Positions 1 through 11,799 of a stretch of 64,000 nt of DNA are shown piece after piece (positions within the stretch are counted from its first letter, which is position 1; each line of letters starts with the position of its first letter). Under the pieces are notes generated by a model. It did no database searches and was not told the DNA's origin. It saw only the letters and a list, made by a program, of their open reading frames with translations. The stretch is taken from the NCBI GenBank assembly GCA_007644065.1, contig VJWN01000007.1, positions 1,798,001 through 1,862,000 of the forward strand, written 5' to 3'. The translations under genes were made by a program, and so were the position numbers. The stretch is from Margaritispora aquatica. Taxonomy: Eukaryota; Ascomycota; Leotiomycetes; Helotiales; Discinellaceae.

Positions 1-41
1 TTTGGTGGGGTAGGTCTGGCGTTTGCTTGTCTATTATCTGC

Positions 42-72
42 TGTGTGTGTGTGTGGGGGGGGGGGGGGGGGG
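42..72. repeat. (TG)n run followed by an 18-nt G homopolymer
   Basis: An alternating TG tract from 42 passes directly into an uninterrupted run of G from 55 to 72. Homopolymers of this length are rare in ordinary fungal genes. The exact length may be a sequencing estimate. Confidence 0.9.
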
Positions 73-255
73 AGAGACGTATGGGAGTAGGTGAGGTGGT
101 AAGTGAGTATGAGTGTGCAGGGTAAGAGTGATTGGGATTGAGAGTTTGGGAGTTGTGAAAGTGATGTGAAGGGAGAGGAGGTAGAATTGTAGAAAGTTAT
201 ATTGGTAGAGTAGGGGTTTGGCTTGGAGTATATAGGGAGTTGTAGTTTATTCACT

Positions 256-277
256 TCGGTTTCGTTTCGTTTCGTTT
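256..277. repeat. TTTCG pentanucleotide microsatellite
   Basis: About four head-to-tail copies of TTTCG are seen directly. It is one of many short microsatellites in the first 1.3 kb. Confidence 0.75.
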
Positions 278-484
278 GTATTTAAAGCATGTATGTCAAT
301 ACCATATGTACGATATAGTAAAGTCAGGTACTTTAAGAGCTGGAGGAATAAAGGTGATAAATACCTTCGGTTATCCCTTATGCTTACTTTGTAAAACGCG
401 ATAGAATAGAACGCAGTATTCCTTATTGCAGAGATATCCTCGTCGTGCTTTCTAGTCAATCGATTCGAAAGTCGAAACCCAAAC

Positions 485-511
485 CCATTTCCATTTCCAT
501 TTCCATTTCCT
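485..511. repeat. TTTCCA hexanucleotide microsatellite
   Basis: Four tandem copies of a CATTTC-type hexamer are visible. No coding potential is associated with it. Confidence 0.75.
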
Positions 512-1257
512 TGTTTTCCTATAGATCTAATATTTGTCTCTTACCTCTCACCTAGGTAATTAGGACAAGAGATTCCCGTTCTTTGGTTTTTCTTTTCCAA
601 CTACTGTACCTTACTATGTAAACCAATAAACCAACAAAGAGGTAAGGTGATTTCACTTTACCTATCCTGACCTAATATAACCTTACCATACTTTACCCTG
701 TAGAGAAAAACACCATTATCTCGTGGGGATCTCGATATCCAGGCTTCTGGATTAGCATTTTTAGATCTACAGTAAATACAGCACGTACACTTGTATATAA
801 GTGAATAGTTACTCGCCCAAGGTTAAACGAACATATACACTAATGACTAACGATCCAGTATTGCAATTCTAACCCAACTTCAATTCAATTCAATTCAATT
901 TGTTTGGTATTCTATATCTACAAAACAAACCCAAGTATAGCGATATAGACTACTATACCTAACTATACCTACTATCCCCTACTATACTCTCTCTCTCTCT
1001 CTCTCCCTTCTCTCTTTCCCTTTAGCTTTACCTTACTTTAATTCGGGTCAGCAACCCAATGCACCGCAACCAAACACCGGCCGTAACGGCAAATAGTTAG
1101 TCAATCAGTCTACCAGTAACTAGTCAATATTATATCACATTATTGTAGGTAGGATACCAACGTACACTTGATATGCCCCTCCTCTCCCCTCCCCTCCCTT
1201 CTCTTCCCCCATCTACATCTCTACATCTCTATATATCCACCCTGTCCATCGCTTGCT

Positions 1258-1286
1258 TTCCATATCCATATCCATATCCATATCCA
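1258..1286. repeat. CCATAT hexanucleotide microsatellite
   Basis: Four to five tandem copies of CCATAT are seen directly. It lies in gene-free DNA. Confidence 0.8.
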
Positions 1287-2378
1287 GTCTGGCTTCTTTC
1301 TTCTCTTCTAGAGAGGGCCGTGTAGAGGGTGGAAGACAGAGGGTGGAATGGAATACTAGAGTAATAGAGTACTAGGACATATACTGTATAAAGGTACAAG
1401 GAAGATATTTTATTTCTGTGATAAAGTAGCTAGTTGATCCGAACTAGATTATACTACTCTATTCGCTGTTCTATTGCTATTTTATTGCCATATAAAGCAA
1501 CGACACGGAACGGGAGAGAGTATCGGTTATAAGGTATATTTATTATTTATATCTGTTGTTTATTTTCATTTGTTTATCTCGTTTGATTCACGCTTATATG
1601 ACTTTGTTAATACATATATTCCATTCACATATATCCAATAAACCGCAGTTCAACCCATCCCTCCATCGAGCTAGTTTCCACAGTAACAGCTACCTTACCT
1701 ACCTACCTTACTGATCATATGAATGTATCTCTCTTTTTTCCTCTTCTCTCACCTCTCAACTTCCATATTTACTTTCTCTCTCTTCTTTCCTCCCTGCTTT
1801 GCTCAATCCGCCCTGATGGTTTCGCCGCCAACAAAGCAGATATAAATCAGATACAAAGCAAAGCAGATCCAAAGCAGAAGCGATGGCGATGTAGATGTCG
1901 ATGTAGATGCAGATAAACGAGACACGCCAAAGGTCAACACGGCAGGTCCCCACCCAACACAGGTCCACCAGACCACGCCAGAAAACAGAACAGAACAGAA
2001 CAAAACAGGACAGGGTAACAAGCTATATTTAGAAAGAACCTCGTGAAGAATGAAAGAAAAAACAAAACCAGTGGAGTTACCTTGGTTTGCCTTGTTTCAT
2101 CAATCAAGCCAGCAAGCCAGCTAGCAAGCAAGCAAATTCATGCGAGAGGGGGAGTGAGTGTGTCATTGCGTTTTGTTTTTATTTTTCTCTCCCTGTGTGT
2201 TTTGTTTGGATGTTTGGATGAATTGTGGATTGCGGATGGGATGAGTTGGGGTGTTTGAAATGGACGGGATTGTTGTTGGTGGAGGAGTGTGCGTGGGCTC
2301 GACACGGGACTGAGTGGGTAGGTCTGCACGTGATTTAGTGGTGGTGGGGTCGTGGTGAGGTGGTGCTCAGATGACATT

Positions 2379-2408
2379 CGATGAGATGCGATGAGATGCG
2401 ATGAGATG
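2379..2408. repeat. 10-bp tandem repeat ATGAGATGCG, three copies
   Basis: Two exact copies and a third with a changed end run head to tail. The surrounding sequence is purine-rich with no gene. Confidence 0.75.
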
Positions 2409-4620
2409 AAGAGGTAGATCCCGTACCGTAGGTACCTTGGGTAGTGAAAGAGGGAGAGGCGGTGGAGTTAAGTGGAGGAAGTGGATGAGGTGAATGAAGT
2501 GAAAAGTGGAAAATTGGGGGGGAGAAGGGGAAAGGGGAAGTGAGTGAGTGGAAGTATAATCGAATGTGGAATTGCAGGTGGACACATACCTATAGAACGA
2601 GGATGTAGGTGACAGGGAGACCTTGGAGGTGGAATTAAAGGTGGAAGTGAAGAGTGGAGCTGGAAGTTCATATAATTCAAGTCTTCCTAAGAACTCAAAT
2701 AGAGTAAGGTGTGGAGACTCTCCATTGAGGTAGATGTAGGGATAGCATTAGACGCTGGCGAGAGCAGCACATAAGGACAGGTTCTGCTTGTTTGTGATTG
2801 TGCTTTGCATTACCTGCATTTTAAAGCATCTCACAGTAAGGTATGGTAGCAGTCGGTTAAGTTTTGGTCGTTCTTGAACGACCAGCGCCGACCTACATGT
2901 ATGCACCGAGGATGCAGGTGAGTGGTGACGTTCAGGGTAGCTTAATCCTACCTTAGACAACCGAGCAGGTCATTTGGATGTAATGTAAACCCTGACGAGC
3001 TGGGCTTGGTGCTGGGTTGGCGGTTGTGGCTTCTTTCGTGCCTGCATCTGCGTTTGCATTTGCATCAACCTGACAGCTGCATACAAGTATCGTCAAATCA
3101 TACTTGAACGCGATTTGTTGTAGGTTGGTGAGGTATTAGGCATTAGGTAAGGAAGTTGCATTGCGTGATGCTGAGTGTGCGGCTGGAAGAGAAGAGTAAT
3201 CATCATCAGTATTTGACTCGCAAGAGAGATCTTTGAGGTTCTCGATGGTCGTCGTTCTCCATTGAGGCTTGAGAACGTCGTCGTCACGCATACTAGGGTA
3301 CCAACTGCATGTACATGAAAGGGATGATCTTCTCCATGAGGTTCGGTGCCGACGAGTACCTACTGGAGACCTCTGTACTACCTGGGGATGCTAATAGCTG
3401 GTTGCGGACTCGCTCGCTCGCTTGGCTTGAAATAGACTCTGCTGTGTCTCTGTTCTTGAACCTTCAATATCGCTCCACCATCGTGAGTAAGTACTGAGGG
3501 GAGATGAGTCCAGAAAGTTTCGCTCCCTCGTGTCTGTGGAGTGGGGACCTCTTGAGAATCGACTTCTATTCGAGTCTTTCGAGGTCCATCTGGAAGGTAG
3601 GCGTTAATTGTGGATCCGTTTCGACTCGTGCTCACTCAACTTCATCGGACGAAGTGAGACCTTTGTCTTTGAAAAATCTCCAGATGTCTTGAGATTTGCA
3701 AATCTCTCGGGGTAAAGCCAAGTGCGTATGCCATCCGAAGCTAGATTGGAAGGCCAGAGGGTTCGATTTTGACTTACCTGATGAGATGGTGAGACCTTTT
3801 GACGCTTCTCATGAGATGAAGATACCTGTGAAGTCAAGCGCAGAAGCGCTCGCGTATGGGGTAAAACTAGTAGACCATTCAAGCTTTGTCTAGACGCGCT
3901 GGCTAGAGAGAGGACTCGGAGAATGTCACTTCTGAATAGCAGAAAACGGTATTTGTTTCGCACTTGGTGTCGTCGCCGATGAAAGGTTTGACAAAACACT
4001 TGACATGATTGAGCAAGTCAGATTGATGTTTTGGTGATGGCGTTGGCGTTGGCGTTTCCAAGCCCCATGTTGAAGCACAGATGCATCGCACGGTCTGCAG
4101 TGACACTTTCCAAGCTCCTCTCAATTCTTGCTCAAACCCAAGTGGACTCAGACTCAGACTCGGAGTCAAAGAAACGTCTGAGAGTCATGTCAACGGTACG
4201 AAGGCTGAGATAGGGAGAGAGTGTGTGTCTGTTCTTGTCTCTCTCTATTCTCCATGTGAGGCCGTTTATGGCAGGTTATTTGCACGCTAGTGTTGAAGAG
4301 ATGAAGAGAAGAGATTCAAGAGAGACCCGAAAGCCAAGAACCGGAGCCTTATGCTCTATCAGGTCGGGAGAAATGGAGAAAAAAAAAATAGTTAGGTAGG
4401 GTTGGTCGTCGCGAGTGGGAAGCTAAAAAGTTTGGATGAAGCTAAAGTAGCAGGCTCCATTATTGAGGGAGGCAGCTTGCTTAGCACCGGATCTTGCTCC
4501 ATCACTCCATCCATCAATGTCAATGGCAATAGTCGGATGTGAGAGGTAGACTATGCTCAAGCAAGTAAGTGTTCTGTAAGGTACCTACCTACCGTGGAGT
4601 TGGCGGCGGGAAATGGAAAG

Positions 4621-4683
4621 GAAGAAGAAGAAGAAGAAGAAGAAGAAGAAGAAGAAGAAGAAGAAGAAGAAGAAGAAGAAGAA
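4621..4683. repeat. (GAA)21 trinucleotide repeat
   Basis: Twenty-one uninterrupted GAA triplets (63 nt) are followed by a G-rich purine stretch. Long GAA/TTC tracts can form triplex or sticky DNA; whether this one has any effect is inference. The Glu, Lys, Arg, Phe or Ser runs it could encode in the different frames are not evidence of a gene. Confidence 0.95.
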
Positions 4684-5449
4684 GGGGTAGGTAGGAGAAG
4701 GGGGAGGGGGAGGGGGGTGAAAAGGGAAAAGAAAGCTGATTCGATTCTTTGACGCATGCGTTTTCATGTTCATTTTCATTTTCGTTTTCGTTTTCAGCAG
4801 ATATGAAGAGGCTGTATAGGCAGGTATATATATAACTTTGCAGGTATAATGGTGGGTGATATCAATATCAAAGTATATTGAATTCGTATTATTGCATATG
4901 GAGATCTCCAGACCTCCCAAGGCTTGCTTTCTTGCTTTCCCGCTTTTCCTTTTGACCCGAAGTGAATGAAATAATTGCAATTGAATGATTGGGAGGATGT
5001 GTTAATTCGGTAAACTAAAACCAAAAGGTGGCATGTTGGATGTTGTGTTGCATGTTGCATGTTGTATGTTGCATCCCGTCCGTCGTCCATCGTCCGTCGT
5101 GTGTTTCTTGGTCATTGATTTTCCCAAGGGTCCCAAGGGTCCCAAACATTGGAGTGAGTGAAGATCATGGATCATGGATCACGGATCAACGATTCACGAT
5201 TCACGATTGATGCGCGGCAGGGATCCGGAATACGAAAGAGAACGATGGACCATACTCACTCAGTACACTATGAACGGGGAAAAGCGAACTTGAGCTGGCT
5301 CGGATGGGTGGGTGGGGACTGTAAATCTGTGAAGATCAGAGTTGGGGAAAGCGGTCAACTAGTTACCTTTTGACCCAAAACAGCAAGTCGACTAAGACGC
5401 AAAGGAGTTAAAAGGAGGCAGAGAGATCGGTGCTAAAGACGGCTTCCAA

Positions 5450-5480
5450 GCCACTTTTGAGCCACTTTTGAGCCACTTTT
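5450..5480. repeat. 11-bp tandem repeat GCCACTTTTGA
   Basis: Two full copies and a partial third lie head to tail. They are seen directly in gene-free DNA. Confidence 0.8.
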
Positions 5481-5592
5481 TCATCAGAGCAGATCTAATT
5501 TGGGAAAGGGTCCCCACTTTAAGAGCTAAAAGGACGAGTCTAATTTGATGGTTGACCTGGACTCTCCCTTTTCCTTTGTTTTTCCTCGGTTT

Positions 5593-5637
5593 TCTGTCTC
5601 TTCTGTCTCGTCTGTCTCGTCTGTCTCGTCTGTCTCA
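5593..5637. repeat. 9-bp tandem repeat TCTGTCTCG, five copies
   Basis: Five consecutive 9-mers differ only in the last base (T, G, G, G, A). Because the unit is 9 bp, it creates a repetitive open frame of no evident coding value. Confidence 0.85.
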
Positions 5638-6950
5638 AAAGTTCTGTCTGAGTCTAAATGCACGTTCCTCCATTCAGAGGTTGTCACGCTTTTTCCCTCT
5701 CATCTTTTCACCTCTCACAACTGGGACATCCACGACATCCACGACATGTACGCAGGTCATGTTCCTCCCCCCATCGCTCCACGACCCACAACTATCCTTT
5801 CCTTTCTGGTCCTTGGTCCTGTCGTGTTGTGGTGTCGTGTCAAGCAGATGGTAGGTATGGTGCATGGTGCATTGGTGGGAGGCAGCACACATACAACACG
5901 AGCTTTTCAAACCCACTTTTGTTCGAAATAGGTTATCCTTAACGTCCTGAACCTTGCAGACATGCAGTATGTAAGAAACCTCTGGCCATTCGCAATGCTG
6001 CATCGATCGGAAGTGGATCTTTCAATTGTTCACGCTGTTGCTTGCTGCTGTTGCTTGCTATCACGACTTCAGCTAGTCTCTCTCTCATCCACTCCCATCT
6101 CCCATCTATCTACCTTACTTCCGTAGCTAGCTAGATTGCGGGATCGCCACTAGACCTTCCCTTTTGCATGGTTCCTGGTGCCATCTTTTTGGAACTAGAC
6201 CGGGGGGGGCAGGCATGCGAAGATCTGGAATTGGAAATCTGAAAATCCGGAGTCAAGAAGTGGAAGTCTGTCTATCTTACCCAACCCAACCAAACCAAGC
6301 CAAACCAAATCAAACCAAACCAACAAACGGTACTCGCACCTACCTACCTACCAACCCCAGCCCCAAGACCAACCCAACATGGCAAGTACGCTTTTCGCAC
6401 TACGCACAACGCACTTTCCTCGTATGGGTCGGGTCGGGCACCGGGCACGGTCTGGATGATGTTGGAGGTCTGAGTGCTTGGGAGTGCTTGAGTGCTGAAA
6501 GAGTGTGAGAGTGTGAGAATGTTTCCTTTCCTACCCCCAAAAGTACGGTCCGATGTTCAAGGTGGAGTTTGAAGGTGGCTCTGGCTTCGACTCTTGGCTT
6601 GGACTCTTCAAACTATTGAAGTTATCGACTAGTATTTGACTAGTATTTGACCACAGTGGTTCCTTCTTCAATAGCTTTTCTCTTTCTTCTTTCACTACCT
6701 CACCTCGACTCACTTCACCTCAACCTCATCTCACTATTATATCTCATTATATCTCATTATCTCATTACCTCCCTTGACATCATTATCATACCTTAAGATA
6801 CCTTGACTTAATACTCACGCTTTCCTTTTCAAGGTACTCTTTTTATCTTCACCTTCACCTTTAAGACCACTCTACCTTCTTTGCTTCTGCTCGGCTCGTG
6901 GTCTACGCCTTCCTACCTTGTAGACCGCCTTTCGCTCTCCTCACCGGAAT

Positions 6951-7030
6951 AAGTCGATAAGTCAATAAGTCAATAAGTCAATTGCCTGCTCGTCAACTCG
7001 TCAACTCGTCAAATCGCCAATTCGTCAATT
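6951..7030 (+). repeat. Two 8-bp tandem arrays sharing a GTCAA core
   Basis: Four copies of AAGTCAAT (the first with one change) occupy 6951-6982. After an 8-nt gap, five copies of CGTCAACT or close variants occupy 6991-7030. Both arrays have an 8-bp period and carry GTCA(A) in nearly every unit. They sit about 1 kb upstream of the GT2 start codon, within the likely promoter or leader, so a repeated protein-binding site or simple slippage are both possible. Confidence 0.8.
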
Positions 7031-7985
7031 GCTTCTGTCGTCATATATACCCCTCCCCTCCCAATTGGAGAACTTTCTTTTATACAGGGTCCCTGGCTAC
7101 TACCACCTTGCATACCTTGTCTCTCTCGGTTTTGACACCACAAAAAAAACCCCCCCCATCAACACATCAACCCAGTCGGATAAACGCTCGTTCTAGAATC
7201 TGTCTCTTAATTTTTCCCTTCCTCTGTCCGCCATCTTATCTTCGACTCTTCAATTCAATTTCTCCGTCCTTGCAGAGAGCGACTGTTACTATCAAGAAAC
7301 AGAGCCAAAGTCAGACACCAAAAGACGAAGACACCGAAGACCGAGACATATTACAGCGGCTTCGATGCTTGTACCAGCTTAAACCTGCAGCCGCCACCAC
7401 GACAACACCTGCACCTGCAGCTCGGGTACAGACCTTGGAAAGTCTTTTTATATTTCAGTCGCCACCACCATACAATCACCATCACAATTACTACAGGCGC
7501 TGTCAATTGACTCAATTCTACTCGCGACACTTGACTTCTGAATCATTTGCTGTTCAACCCCTTCCATTACACGCCCGTTTGTCACCAGATCTGGTTCGAC
7601 ACTTCCATTGCCGCTTTCCTTCCGTATAGATATCCGCGCTTGGTCGTGGAAAGTTGGGCACAACATACTCATCATCGCCCGTTGTGCAACTTGGACACCA
7701 CGCGACAATTTCACGAAATAGCGGTCGATTCGCATGAGGTGACTGGTTTTTTTTGTGTGGACGGCACTCAGCATAATTGTACGTCGAGATCTTCCTTTGT
7801 CCTTCTAGAAATAAGCAGACTGACCTGTTTGCTGCAGCCACCCTCTTCTAGGAAGAGTCTATTCTTCGGTCACCTGCAGATTTCCACCAACAAAAATCTA
7901 CATAGGCACGACTAGCGAACCAAGATTTCCATTTCATCCTTTCTGGGTTGGAATCCCACTCAATTGAATAAACAATCCACCCACC

Positions 7986-10665
7986 ATGACTCAATATGAT
8001 ACCTCGGAATGGCCAGTCAAGGACGTATGTATAACTCTACCAGATGTGTCTTGAAATTTCATTTAGTGCACTGTGTGAGTTAGTGCTGACAAAATTCCCC
8101 GCCATAGATTGTGTACACATCGATTGTCGGCTCGGTAATGGTGGCGGCCTTTCTAGAATGGTTTCTCTGGCTGGCCGCATTCATGTACTGTCTCGTCAAA
8201 GTATACCAGAAGGCTGAGCATTGGTCTGTCAAGGTCCTGGCCGTGGTCATCGCAATTGCTTTTACTCTTCTAAGGTGGGTTCTTCGCACCTCTAGATAAT
8301 AAGCTCAAACACTAACATCACAATCCAGATGTATTTTTCTTCCCATCATGGTCGTCACTCTTCCACTGCCCACCCATGTTTCTCAATACTTTCCAGAGGC
8401 AATGGTCAGTTTTCTACAATGGTTTGGTTTCTGGTCTTTTGCTGGACTATTGACGATCCCTTGGCTCTTTTGCGTGTATCAGCTCGTTACCCATCAACTC
8501 GGACGAACCAAGCGTATCAAACAGGTTCTGGACGAGCACTCGGCACCAAAAGTGGTTATTGTGATGCCTTGCTTCAAAGAAGACCCAGATATTTTGGTCA
8601 CGGCCATTGATTCCGTGGTGGATTGTGATTATCCACCATCTTGCATCCACGTGTTCCTTTCCTTCGATGGCGACCAGGAGGACGAATTATATTTGAAGAC
8701 GATCGAAGCCCTGGGAGTTCCGTTGTCTCTCGAAACTTATCCAAAAAGTATCGATGTTACATATCGTACTGCCCGTATCACGGTGTCTCGATTTGCTCAC
8801 GGTGGCAAGCGACATTGCCAAAAGGCTACATTCAAGCTCATCGATCGCGTGTACACGGAGTACTTGAAGCGCAACGATAATTTGTTCATTCTCTTCATTG
8901 ACTCGGATTGTATCTTGGATCGGGTTTGCTTGCAAAACTTCGTCTACGATATGGAGCTGAGCCCAGGAAATACGCGAGACATGCTGGCAATGACAGGCGT
9001 TATTACATCTACAACCAAGAAGCACAGTCTTATCACCTTGTTGCAGGATATGGAGTACATCCACGGACAACTCTTTGAGCGCACCGTCGAATCAGGCTGT
9101 GGAGCTGTTACATGTCTTCCTGGAGCTCTGACCATGTTGCGCTTTTCAGCTTTCAGGAGAATGGCCAAGTATTATTTTGCCGACAAGGCAGAGCAGTGCG
9201 AGGATCTGTTTGACTACGGAAAATGCCACTTGGGAGAAGACCGATGGTTAACACATCTTTTCATGATTGGTGCCAAGAAGCGATATCAAATCCAGATGTG
9301 TACTTCAGCATTCTGCAAAACGGAAGCCGTGCAAACATATGCCTCGCTCATTAAGCAACGTCGGAGATGGTTCTTGGGGTTTATCACCAACGAGGTCTGC
9401 ATGTTGACCGATATGCGTATCTGGAAGAGGTATCCCATTTTGGCTGTCGTACGATTTATGCAAAACACCATTCGAACCACGGCACTGCTTTTCTTCATCC
9501 TGCTCGTCTCAATTGTCAGCACTTCCAAAAGGGTCTCAGATTTGCCAGTCGGCTTCATTGCCATCTCGCTTGGTCTGAATTGGCTTATGATGATTTACTT
9601 TGGTGCCAAGTTGAAGCGTTATAAGATTTGGTTGTATCCTTTGATGTTCATCATCAACCCATTCTTCAACTGGTACTATATGGTATATGGCATCTTTACT
9701 GTAAGTGTTGTGACCACTCGAAGTTGCACTGATCATTTGCTAATATTTCTAGGCTGGACAACGAACTTGGGGAGGTCCTCGTGCAGATGCTGGTGCAGCA
9801 GACGCAACCACCACCGCTCAACAGGTTATTGAGAAAGCAGACCAGGAAGGTGATGAGCTTAATGTCGTACCAGAGACTTTCAAGCCAGCTGTCGCAGCTC
9901 AGAACAGCCAGGTCGTTAGAGCTGGTGTGCCTTTGCAGCCACCGGAGCGTATCGAGGGACGGTTTGCGGCTCCAGAGCTTCAACCCGGTGGATGGTATCA
10001 ACAAGCAAACGACTCCCTTGTCAGCACACATCTTGGAGGCTTGCATGGTCGACCACATCTTCGACAACGAGAATCTTTCGATAGCAATTTCTCATCAGGC
10101 ACGACCAACTCTGTGTATTTGCCACGCCGGGTCGAGAGCATTATGGGAGATGAGGACAGGAAGAAATATGCCATGGCCCAGCAATCTCAGCGAGCGTAAG
10201 TGATTTGCCTTCTTGATACTATTATTGATCTAACAATCTATTAGGGCTGGCGGAGCATATTTGGAACCCGCTCGTGGTCAAGTGTATGAGATTTCAGAGT
10301 CGGAGTTGAAGAGTGGAGGATGGCAAGACTCAGTGCTTAGCTTTGACAGTTATCAGGACCAACCAAAGCATGAGCACAAGAAAAGCAATGGCTCTACTGC
10401 TACTGAGGGAGCCAACTCAAGTTCCGGCTTAGAGCCTCCCTCTGGCGGGGCTGGCCTGACAATTCCCACAGCATCCGCAAGTGGAGGCCAACAGCGTCGC
10501 AGTGGTCGCAGTCCTCTGGCGAGAGTCAGTCTTATAAGGACGGCCTCGGAGGACGGTGAGGATTATGAGATGCAAGATCAAGCATCTCGGCCACAGTCAA
10601 CCGATCGAAGACATTCACAAGAACGGAAACATTCAGCAGAGCGAAGGAGTGGAGGCTCTCGTTAA
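7986..10665 (+). CDS. Family 2 glycosyltransferase (chitin/hyaluronan synthase-like, membrane)
   Basis: Five exons (7986-8024, 8108-8274, 8329-9700, 9753-10195, 10245-10665) close in one frame to give 813 residues. The N terminus has two or three membrane segments, followed by a cytosolic GT-A domain. Visible motifs are the D-x-D-type IDSD near residue 259-262, EDRW at 372-375 and QRRRW (the QxxRW processive-synthase signature) at 412-416. Further membrane segments lie at about 440-545, and the tail is a Ser/Gly-rich, probably disordered 250 residues. This is the layout of processive beta-glycan synthases. It resembles the single-copy fungal GT2 proteins described as needed for hyphal growth on surfaces (the ZtGT2/FgGT2 type), but I assign that by motif and layout only. 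The polymer made is not known from sequence. The start chosen is the first ATG that keeps frame through a 39-nt first exon. Confidence 0.88.
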
Positions 10666-11799
10666 ATCTTGTTCCGATACATTTATTCTTACAGCATATG
10701 CCTTGGTGGCATTGGCGTTTGCATAGCGACCTCCTTATTTTCTGCATTATTATTGTCGTCTTCCAGGGTAAAATGGCATAGCATGGCGTCGATAAAGAAC
10801 GGGCAACACCTTCGTGTGCTTTATCTTGGTTCAAAATAGACGTTGCAGGAGCAACATGTTTGATGACAGATTTGCGATCTGGTCCAAGAGTTTAATGTAA
10901 AGTCCACGGCTCCATCGTATTATAGTGGCTTAATTCAAAAAAATTGAAAGACTTTGTTTCCACTTGTGGTATAATTTCCACCCAGTGATTTGAGGATGTC
11001 CGAGTCAGCAGATTTTAGGTGTGCAGCGAAACACGAGTCAGTATTTGGAGGTGATGACTGGCGTGAACAGAAAATCAATGTCAATCAGGAAGGAATTAAT
11101 TGACCTCTAGCACTTTATTATTACTATTCCCTTTCGTTACGTTTTTCAATGCTTGAAAGTATTGAACCCCGAAAATCATATTGGTGCATTGTGTTTTTTT
11201 TTTCCCCTTCTCTATCCCAGTATGAGATCACCCCTCATCACTGTGTTGGCAATTGCCCCTCCACAACCCACTTTCCAAGAAGACGATAACGATGGAATTT
11301 GCATCATGGCTGTTATCGCCCCTCCACAGAACCTGAACTTCCCATCGCTTTCACGTGATTTTTATTCAACAAAGCTGACGGGAAATGGAAGTTCATTGTC
11401 AAATGGAAGTCAAGAACGCCACGTGTCACTCGAGCGACGAATGCGTAAATAGAAATGAATGTGTAACCTGAAAAACAAAAAGTCCATAGCTATAGATCTG
11501 TCATTTTAAGAGACCAAGGCAGCCTTGTTGTTGTTGCCGATCACTGTGTCGTTGCTGTTGTTGACGAATTCTACAACATTCGAGAAAGTGCCTGAACGGC
11601 GGGCGCTCTTGCTAAACGAAAGGCTTTGAACTTTGAAGATTTTTTGAACTCCGAACCACGAGCAAACTATTTCCCCCACAACATCACTCTCGAAAAACAG
11701 CTTCGCTTTACTCCAAATCAGATCGCAGACTGTCTCGAATTCTCTTTCAATACCCATTCCAAGCTGAACAGGACTGCACGTCAGTCTTAAGTTGCGAAT
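10666..11799. other. Intergenic: GT2 3' region and Hsp110 promoter
   Basis: No convincing gene is present. The right part, from about 11,500, is the presumed promoter of the Hsp110-type gene. The short open frames here have no recognisable domain. Confidence 0.6.
11579..11586 (+). promoter_or_regulatory. Possible heat-shock element, TTCnnGAA
   Basis: TTCGAGAA matches two inverted units of the heat-shock element (TTCnnGAA) about 215 bp upstream of the chaperone start codon. A two-unit match can occur by chance. Its position before an Hsp gene is the only supporting context. Confidence 0.3.

Larger units (their letters stand above)
1..7985. other. Long gene-free, repeat-rich region upstream of the GT2 gene
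   Basis: No reading frame here has recognisable domain content, and I could not join the short frames through introns into a believable protein. The stretch is dense in simple sequence: TTTCG, TTTCCA, CT, CCATAT and CAATT runs in the first 1.3 kb, a (GAA)21 tract and several 8-11 bp tandem repeats. From about 6,660 it becomes strongly pyrimidine-rich on the plus strand up to the GT2 start, as is common in promoter and 5' leader regions of filamentous fungi. The most plausible reading is intergenic DNA followed by the promoter and leader of the downstream gene. An unrecognised non-coding transcript cannot be excluded. Confidence 0.6.

Noticed and set aside
3604..3999. 131-codon minus-strand open frame
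   Set aside because: It has no motif or sensible composition, and no neighbouring exon joins it into a longer protein.
4585..4980. 131-codon minus-strand frame with poly-Phe
   Set aside because: The Phe run is the (GAA)21 repeat read on the other strand; nothing else supports coding.
6982..7629. 215-codon plus-strand open frame before the GT2 gene
   Set aside because: Composition is that of a pyrimidine-rich leader read in one frame (Pro, Ser, Thr, His runs). It has no domain and lies on the tandem repeats; it is probably 5' leader.
7448..7915. Overlapping frames on both strands just before the GT2 start
   Set aside because: They have mutually incompatible frames, no domain content, and most likely lie in the GT2 leader.
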